Shown piece by piece: positions 57,311-64,000 of a stretch of DNA of 64,000 nucleotides. Position 1 is the stretch's first letter, and each line of letters begins with the position of its first letter. The notes beneath the pieces are model-generated. The model made no database searches and was not told where the DNA came from. It was given only the letters and a program-made list of their open reading frames with translations. The translations under genes and the position numbers were made by a program. This stretch comes from Asterias amurensis (taxonomy: Eukaryota > Echinodermata > Asteroidea > Forcipulatida > Asteriidae), in NCBI RefSeq assembly GCF_032118995.1, contig NC_092657.1, forward strand, positions 13,282,139 to 13,346,138. Direction: 5' to 3'.

Positions 57311-58886
57311 CAAAGTTGTGTGGCGGGCAATTGCAAATTATTACAGGCAAATTACAATTTGATCCTTGGCCTAACTATTCTCCAGACTTAAAGAACATCG
57401 AGGGGTCTAAAGGCTGTGAGAGGAAATATACCGCCGATTGCGAAATGATCAGTCAAATTATGTTAGGTACACAAACACAAGTTACACGTAAGCAGAGAAA
57501 CCTTGACAAATTGGCTGTCGGTAAAACTGATCACTAGATCCTTTATTGCACAATCAATATTCAATCAAATCATATACATAATTGGGCAGGGATTCGTTTA
57601 TTAACCACCTTTCTCTTAGGGTCAATGAATATACATCTCAACAAAACATTAAATCCGTACTACAACATACCCTATGAATACATATACCCTTGCTCTAACG
57701 TAACCCCAAGTAACCATCTGCTACATCCAAAGTAACTCCAAGTAACCTGTCACATGCACGGTACAAATTGGAGACGGCGGAGACCTTTAGATGAGCTTTT
57801 CCCATTTATTTGCACTTAGTGTATAACATTACACAGGTGAAACTATAAATAACAAATACATAAATAGCTAATAAATGACACAAAAAAATGCACATTATTA
57901 AACAATTAAGGGAAGGGAGACAAAGGCGAACCATAATCAGTCTAACAAAAACAACTTTAAATGCAGAACGAGATACAGCGATAAAACAAGCAATGACCGA
58001 GGGCTGATATTAAAGTGAAACTTGAATATAAGGCACTACAAAGACAAACCCGGCGTTTAAATTACAACAGTGAAATAACTAATACATTTAATAAACTTAC
58101 ATCATTGCCGGGAGAGACTCAGAAACTAGATCCGTGCACATGGTAAATAGGTATTATGGGGGCGTTCACTGGTATTCTGGTATAAACATTACATAAACAA
58201 ACAATAAATATACAGGAAACAACGGGGGACTTATAAAAAATAATTCCAAGCAATATAATAAATACAGGCTGAAGCAGCAAGAGAATGAATAACACGTCAA
58301 ATTAACTCCAGAGACAATAAGCCGTAAAAGGGGGACCGATTGAGTTGGCTCAAACGGCGATAAATAACTATTAGGAAAATGAGAAAACGGCAACTTGCTG
58401 AATATGCTGAACAGGAAAATGCTTACATAAGGGAAGTTTTTACTGTGAAGGTTAAAATAAAGATATTTATACATAAGGGAAATAAATGCTAGAAATAACA
58501 GTTGTAAACAGAATAAAGTTACTTACGGGAGATGGCTACGGAAAATTACATGACTGAGAAGAACTAAAATATACTCGAACAGAACACAACGGAATCAGGA
58601 ACAGAAATGACTTGGAAATACAGGCACCCAGGTATATGTATACAAAAATAGGGGCTTGCCACACCTTAAACGAAATTCCTTAGATGTCCGCAGGCGATTG
58701 GCTGTGGCCACTGAACTTTGACTTTATGCAAACAAGGATAAACTGATAAACGTAAGAGAAACGTACAAATTACAAACAACAATATAAACACATCACCGGT
58801 GGGAGATGACACTGGAAGTTATTTCTAAATCTGAAAACGTTTAATTTGTTTTCTGTACCGAAAGTGACCAATGGTTTTAATAAGTA
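57311..58886. other. Intergenic, AT-rich
   Basis: No gene, RNA or repeat end recognised between the Gypsy fossil and the LINE target site. Confidence 0.4.
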
Positions 58887-58899
58887 GTAACCAGTTGTT
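58887..58899. repeat. LINE target-site duplication, left
   Basis: 'gtaaccagttgtt', repeated at 61136-61148 just after the LINE. Confidence 0.85.
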
Positions 58900-61135
58900 T
58901 TTACAAAACGTTTTTCAACGAGATTGGGCAAGATATTTGCGATGTAATCAACACGGTCTTTGAAAATGGTAATTTAAGCCAAACTCAAAAGAACGGGTTA
59001 ATCACCCTGATTTTTAAAGAAAAGGGCAGCCGTGACGACCTAAAAAACTGGCGTCCGATCTCGTTGTTAAACGTTGACTACAAAATCATCTCCAAGATCC
59101 TCGCCACCAGACTACGCACAATCCTGAACAGTGTTATCCATTTGGATCAAACCTGTTCGGTGGAGGGTAGATCAATACTAGACAATGCACACTTGCTCCG
59201 AAACGTTCAAGATTACGTTGAGCAAAAGAATATGGGCGCGGTCTTTGTGTCTCTCGATCAAGAAAAAGCTTTTGACAGGGTAAACTGGGGGTATCTCAGG
59301 CAAGTACCAGGAAAATTTGGCTTCGGTCCAAATTTCCAAAAGTGGGTCGAAATACTGTACACAGACATAGACAGTGCAGTTATTTGCAATGGTCACATTT
59401 CGGAACCCTTTTCACTGTCACGCGGGGTCAGACAGGGTTGCCCCCTATCCCCCCTACTGTACATTTTGGCCTTGGAACCTATAGGCTGCGCGCTGAGAGG
59501 TGATCCATCTATCGTGGGGATCAAATTACCCGGTAGGACCGAAGCTAGAGTTTCCATGTATGCCGATGATACTACCCTTATCCTGTCAAACGACCGTTCC
59601 GTTGTCCACAGCTTTAGACTGATCGAGAGATATGAGAAAGCGTCCGGCTCCAAGCTCAACCAGCAAAAGTCCCAAGGATTTTATCTTGGGAGGTGGAGTG
59701 GAAAGTTGGATGGACCAGTTGACATAGCCTGGGGTAACTCAGTCAAAATTATCGGGGTTAATTTCGGAAACAAAGAATCCCGAAAAGAAATGTGGGACCG
59801 ACAAATTTCCAAAATCGAACAATCAATCAACGATGGGAGTGGCCGGGATCTAACCATGAAAGGAAGGGTCACGGTCACTAACACATACATTTTGCCCAAA
59901 ATATGGTACTTGGCTGAAGTTACCCCGCCCACGAGAAATAACGAAAATAAACCAACTCATATTTCGATTCATCTGGGGCCACAAAGGCGAATTTGTCAAC
60001 CGGAACACCATGTTTCTCACCACTTCCCGAGGTGGCCTTGGGGTAGCGAATATTGAAGACAAAATGGCTACTATGCAAGGGATGCATATAAAACAACTTA
60101 TCAGTGAAAAACCAGCGAAGTGGAAATCTCTGGCGAGGTACTGGTGCGCCCTTTCCCTTAGGGACATAAAACCAGAGTTAATTCGAAGTAACACCCCTCA
60201 CTGCGACACCCAGTCAGATTTTTACACTTCAGTTCTTAAAACCTTCCGGAAAACAAACAACTTGTTATGGACTGGACAAAGCTGAAACAAAATACTTACC
60301 TTGCATCCATTCTAGAGTCCCGAGAGACCAAGCCTAAGATCCAAAGAGACTTACCAGGGAAAAGTTGGCAAGTCGCGTGGAAAAGAACATTGTGCGCCAA
60401 TCTCCTCAACAGCCAAACTAGCTTGAATTTCAAAATAGCACATAATGTCTTACCTATCGGCTACAGAATGCGCAAAAACCCAGGGGCAACTGGGAGTTGC
60501 CCGCATTGCGGTCGGCTCGAAACACTAGAGCACGCTTTCATTGAATGCAGCGTGGTTAAGCCGGCAGGCGCGTGGCTCGCTGACCACATGAGTAGGCTCA
60601 ACAATGGGCACGTGAGCCACTACGCGGACACTATATTCGCGGACACTATATTCTTCTCATTGTACGAAACCAATAAACCCAAAATTACAGTGCAGCAACT
60701 TAACAGAATCCCGTCAATCTACCGAATGGCAGTGTGGTTGGCCAGGAATAGAGCTGAATTTGAAAACAAACACACCCGAGCCACCGCATTTATCAAAACA
60801 ATCCAAAATCTGGTATAGTGTCCGAGTCTGGCCCGAGTTTCTCAGATTTCTCTTGTTAAAGTCACAATGCATAACCTATAGTGCAAAATACGTTTCCTTG
60901 CTTTGTTTTCTCCCTTAGGTTTTCTCTAAGCATAAAGTGAGGTAACACGTGTCAAAACCGACCCAAGGCGTCTCTAAAAAGGCCCACCTTTTGAAGTGTC
61001 AGCATCAACGTTTTGCACTTTCCTCAGTTTTGTTTTTTGTTTTCTTATTTGTAAATAAAATTATGTAAATACTGCAATGAATGTATGGTAAAAGCCCGAA
61101 TGGCTTATTTGCACAAATAAACCATTTTAAAAACT
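58900..61135 (+). mobile_element. 5'-truncated LINE (L1/Tx1-like) with reverse transcriptase and zf-RVT
   Basis: The frame enters in the polymerase: 'GLITLIFKEKGSRDDLKNWR' and 'PISLLNVDYKIISKILATRL' (fingers), motif A 'VSLDQEKAFDRVNW', motif B 'RGVRQGCPLSPLLY', motif C 'SMYADDTTLIL' (YADD intact), then 'SGSKLNQQKSQG'. The frame shifts near 59930 and again near 60270. The last part carries 'SCPHCGRLETLEHAFIEC', the zinc-binding zf-RVT motif, and stops at 60818. The 3' UTR runs to 61135. A 13-bp target duplication flanks it. 5' endonuclease region and ORF1 are missing, so it is dead on arrival. Confidence 0.9.
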
Positions 61136-61720
61136 GTAACCAGTTGTTAAGTTTAATAAATTATTATGCTGTGATGTACGTGTCAACTGTTTTGTAATAA
61201 ATGTGAGAAGCCAAGGTGCGAAATGAGACCAACTGTACCATGCCAGCTATCGTGTATAGTGTTAATATGGTTTACTCTGGGGTTCATTGGATAAATAATA
61301 ATTTAGCTTCGGGTGTAAATTTGTGCCATAGCGTGATACTGTCAAGGCTAATGACTTTATAATTAATCGGTTCGTTCATTTCATTCCAGGTAAAAAGCCA
61401 TCATAAACTAATTTCGGTCAATCCTATACAAATGCAATCACCATTAAAATAACCAGTACCTGTTAACGAGAGGCACCTATTGTTCCCTAATGACTCATCA
61501 CTTCCGGACCTGAATTAATTTGTTATCCAACGGCACCATTCATTCATGAAACGTACGATAACTCTACGTGAATAACAAGCCTATGTATTTGTGTTAAATT
61601 TCAACCACTTTTCTAGTTTGTTACTGTAAGAGTCTCGACAAGTTCGTATATTATTTTCGCCAAACTCGACAGAAAGGTAGAATCAGATCACAAAGGTATT
61701 CGGACCATGTTGGGGTGAAG
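61136..61720. repeat. Segmental duplication, copy 1 (LINE-bearing)
   Basis: Matches 63389-63950 along its length: 'gtgatgtacgtgt', 'cgtgtatagtgtt', 'gccatagcgtgatactgtca', 'aacgagaggcacctattgtt' and 'gtattcgga.catg'. No coding frame is shared. Confidence 0.85.
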
Positions 61721-61824
61721 AAAATGTAAGCCAGAACTTCTAACGCCAGATATTGGCAGTGAGACTTACATATGCAATGTTGGCGTTGCGTTCATTTCTC
61801 AATTAAATTATACGATAAAGACAG

Positions 61825-61861
61825 GGGACCAGTCTAGGTGTGAACTAGACTAGTCCCCTAG
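61825..61861. repeat. Hairpin 'aggggaccagtcta...tagactagtcccct'
   Basis: Short inverted repeat; related words at 31308 and 36178. Possibly a remnant of a small foldback element. Confidence 0.5.
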
Positions 61862-62391
61862 CAATAGCTAGACTCGTGGTTGTTATTCAATGACGAGAGG
61901 ACTTGATGACAAGTCGTTATACAGTAAACAGTTTTCTGCCTGCACATGCCTTATACAAGCGCTAGGCATCTCTAAAACACACATCATGCCATGCATGCAA
62001 AAGTAGCAGTGCGATATTGAAAATCATTTAACGGTTGTAGGTAGCGCGTTACATGGTTCTTGCTCTATCGACTTGGGTAGTTTGTTCCCAAATGAATATT
62101 CATATTATGGTAAATACTACAATGCTTATGCAAACGTTTCCATACAAATGGTTAATGGTAGCCTGTCAGGAATAATTCATTATAGACATGGGAATGTATT
62201 TTTATTTTTACTGGCTAGATTTTGTTTACAAATGACAGTTTCTTTCCCATCATTGTAAAAATCATAATATTTTATTCCAGTATGACAATGTGCGACTGTT
62301 TCTTGAAAGCATTTTGACCGCTGCATTATCATTAATTGATACTATCGATTATATATCCATATTAGTGAACAAAGTATGCGCCTTAGCGCCT

Positions 62392-62515
62392 TACATTTAT
62401 GCATGACGTCATAATTCTTACCCAAAATTAGGCTATGGGCGCACGACTGCCACCGCTTGCAGTGGCTGTGCCTAGTTTTGGGTTAGCATTGTGACGTACA
62501 TCAGGCATTAAGAGA
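62392..62515. mobile_element. Short foldback element
   Basis: 'gacgtcataattcttaccca' and 'aaattaggc' face 'gcctagttttgggttagcat' and 'tgtgacgtac'. About 124 bp, noncoding. Confidence 0.55.
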
Positions 62516-63075
62516 CGCGTATAGGAATTGTACACACACAAGCGGCCGAGTGACAAACTCTGTTTTGCCATAAGCTGCAAGATGTAAGATTAATATTCAT
62601 GTTCTCACTTTCCTAAACCAATTAAACGTCGAATGCAAGTCAAATGCAAGTACACACAGCTCGGTACAAACTATCCAATACAGTAATATTAGGAATGACA
62701 CGCACACATATTGTGGGATCAATGATTGTTTCTAGTCCCCACTACAGTGGGAACGTTGGGGAAAACAAGCAGCAAGGCGACTTGACTTCAAGACTAGTAT
62801 TTGTGGGACAAGAAAACGCACCTTCAAATTAAAAATAAATAGTCAACAAGAGTGCGCATTGCTGCAGAAGGCAATCCTCTCAATTATTAAATTCCAGTGA
62901 ACTTGTTGGACGTTCATGACGACACATGTGCATTTGACCGCATTTGACATGTGCATTTGACCGTGAATTAGCATAATTATGTGACCCAATCTGTGAAAAT
63001 GAGTCAGATGTCGCCAAATGCATTATTGGGTAGTATACAGTTTAATGTGGAAAATATCAAAACATTATATTTTTT

Positions 63076-63144
63076 TACTCGTTACCAAATGAGGTTTTAT
63101 GCTGATAATTATTTTGGGTAATTACCAATAGTGTCCACTGCCTA
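63076..63144. mobile_element. Family A MITE, right-end fragment
   Basis: 'actcgttaccaaatgaggtt' through 'ccaatagtgtccactgcct' is the last ~70 bp of family A. Confidence 0.7.
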
Positions 63145-63388
63145 AACAACATCGTTATATGAACTAAGAGAATCCACTCATCAGGTTTCCATGAGATAAC
63201 CCAAGAAGACTTTCCAAATTTCCCAACGGGTTTTCGAGTTTCGGCAACCGGCTACTCTCATCATTGGATCTCGTAAGTAAGGAATTTACTCAACATTTTT
63301 TAACGGAGAGAAGAGAGGGAAAGACTGTCGCAGAGAATAGACTGTGCCTTTTGGGAAAAGACGTAACTGTTAACTGCTTGAATAAGTA

Positions 63389-63950
63389 GTAACTAGTTGT
63401 TAAGTTAAACAAATAATTATGTTGTGATGTACGTGTAAAATAGTGAAAAACCAATGTGCGAGCTATCGTGTATAGTGTTTAATGTGGATAACTCTGGGGT
63501 TCACGAAGAAATATTAATTTGGCTTATTATAAATTTGTGCCATAGCGTGATACTGTCAAAACACTAATGACTTAGCAATAGATCAGTTCATTTACTTAAT
63601 TCCGGGTAAAAACCATTATAAACTAATTTTGTTCAATAAAAACCAATCATCATTAGAACTACCGGTACCCGTTAACGAGAGGCACCTATTGTTACCTAAT
63701 GACTCATCACTTCTGGACCAGAAATAATATCCAACGGCATCATTCATGAAAAGTACGATAACTCTAGGTAAAAAAAGCCTTAAAGGTACCTTTTCAAATT
63801 TTAACCACGATAATAATAATAATAATAATAGACGATTATAGTACCTTACTTCAAGAGGCTCAACAATTGAAACATCTTTTCGCCAAACTCGGGCGAAGGA
63901 TGGGCTTAATCAAAGTCCGACCAGGGAGGTATTCGGATCATGACCGAGTA
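63389..63950. repeat. Segmental duplication, copy 2 (empty LINE site)
   Basis: Contains 'gtaactagttgttaagtt' at 63389 without any insertion, corresponding to the target site of the LINE in copy 1. A short (AAT)n run lies at about 63810-63829. Confidence 0.85.
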
Positions 63951-64000
63951 GGTAATAGACTTGGTAAACTATGTGGTGTCATTCAATAGACTGTTGATTC

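Overview
The window reads as a repeat-rich, AT-rich genome of a marine deuterostome, most likely an echinoderm and perhaps a sea star. This is inferred from intron-poor TRIM-NHL and PAN-plus-fibrinogen genes, spliced genes with GT-AG phase-1 introns, tRNA-derived SINEs, LINEs, and dense small foldback transposons. There is no operon structure, and the species cannot be fixed from sequence alone.

Host genes: (1) an intronless RING/B-box/NHL (TRIM-type) gene, 634-2622 minus; (2) a four-exon monocarboxylate-transporter-like (SLC16-type MFS) gene, 14191-19824 plus, giving 445 residues with every intron in phase 1; (3) a secreted PAN-like plus fibrinogen-domain protein, 22744-23733 plus; (4) the first three exons of a secreted discoidin (F5/8C) protein, 32762-34805 plus; (5) a decayed two-exon SAMD3-like remnant, 38104-38914 plus; (6) a second fibrinogen-domain gene, 49016-49996 minus, whose promoter and first 65 codons are tandemly duplicated just upstream; (7) a partial multi-exon gene with a Cys/His finger-like module and an RPWT-type C-terminal module, 53087-54614 minus.

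Mobile DNA fills much of the rest. Families A, B and C are 350-430 bp palindromic elements. They share TTAAAGG...CCTTTAA ends with two larger elements (28406-29356 and 39784-41069), one of which still carries a THAP-domain exon. THAP domain, TTAA target and TTAAAGG ends together point to the Kolobok / Xenopus T2-like group. Other elements are a 3 kb palindrome with 1 kb arms (6026-9058), LINE remnants (9531-10124, 11892-12962, 48535-48670, 58900-61135, the last with a 13-bp target duplication and an empty paralogous site), tRNA-derived SINEs, a broken Ty3/Gypsy fossil with its 3' LTR (54615-57310) holding a Harbinger-like insertion, and a probable solo LTR (11082-11610).

Long simple repeats: (TTACTG)n at 9059-9530, (CAACAG/CCACAG)n at 10650-11075, and (GACA/GGCG/GGCA)n at 52643-52922. 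The most rewarding places for follow-up are the TTAAAGG family network with its THAP exon, the duplicated fibrinogen-gene promoter, the LTR lying in sense just upstream of the finger-like gene, and the 3 kb palindrome.
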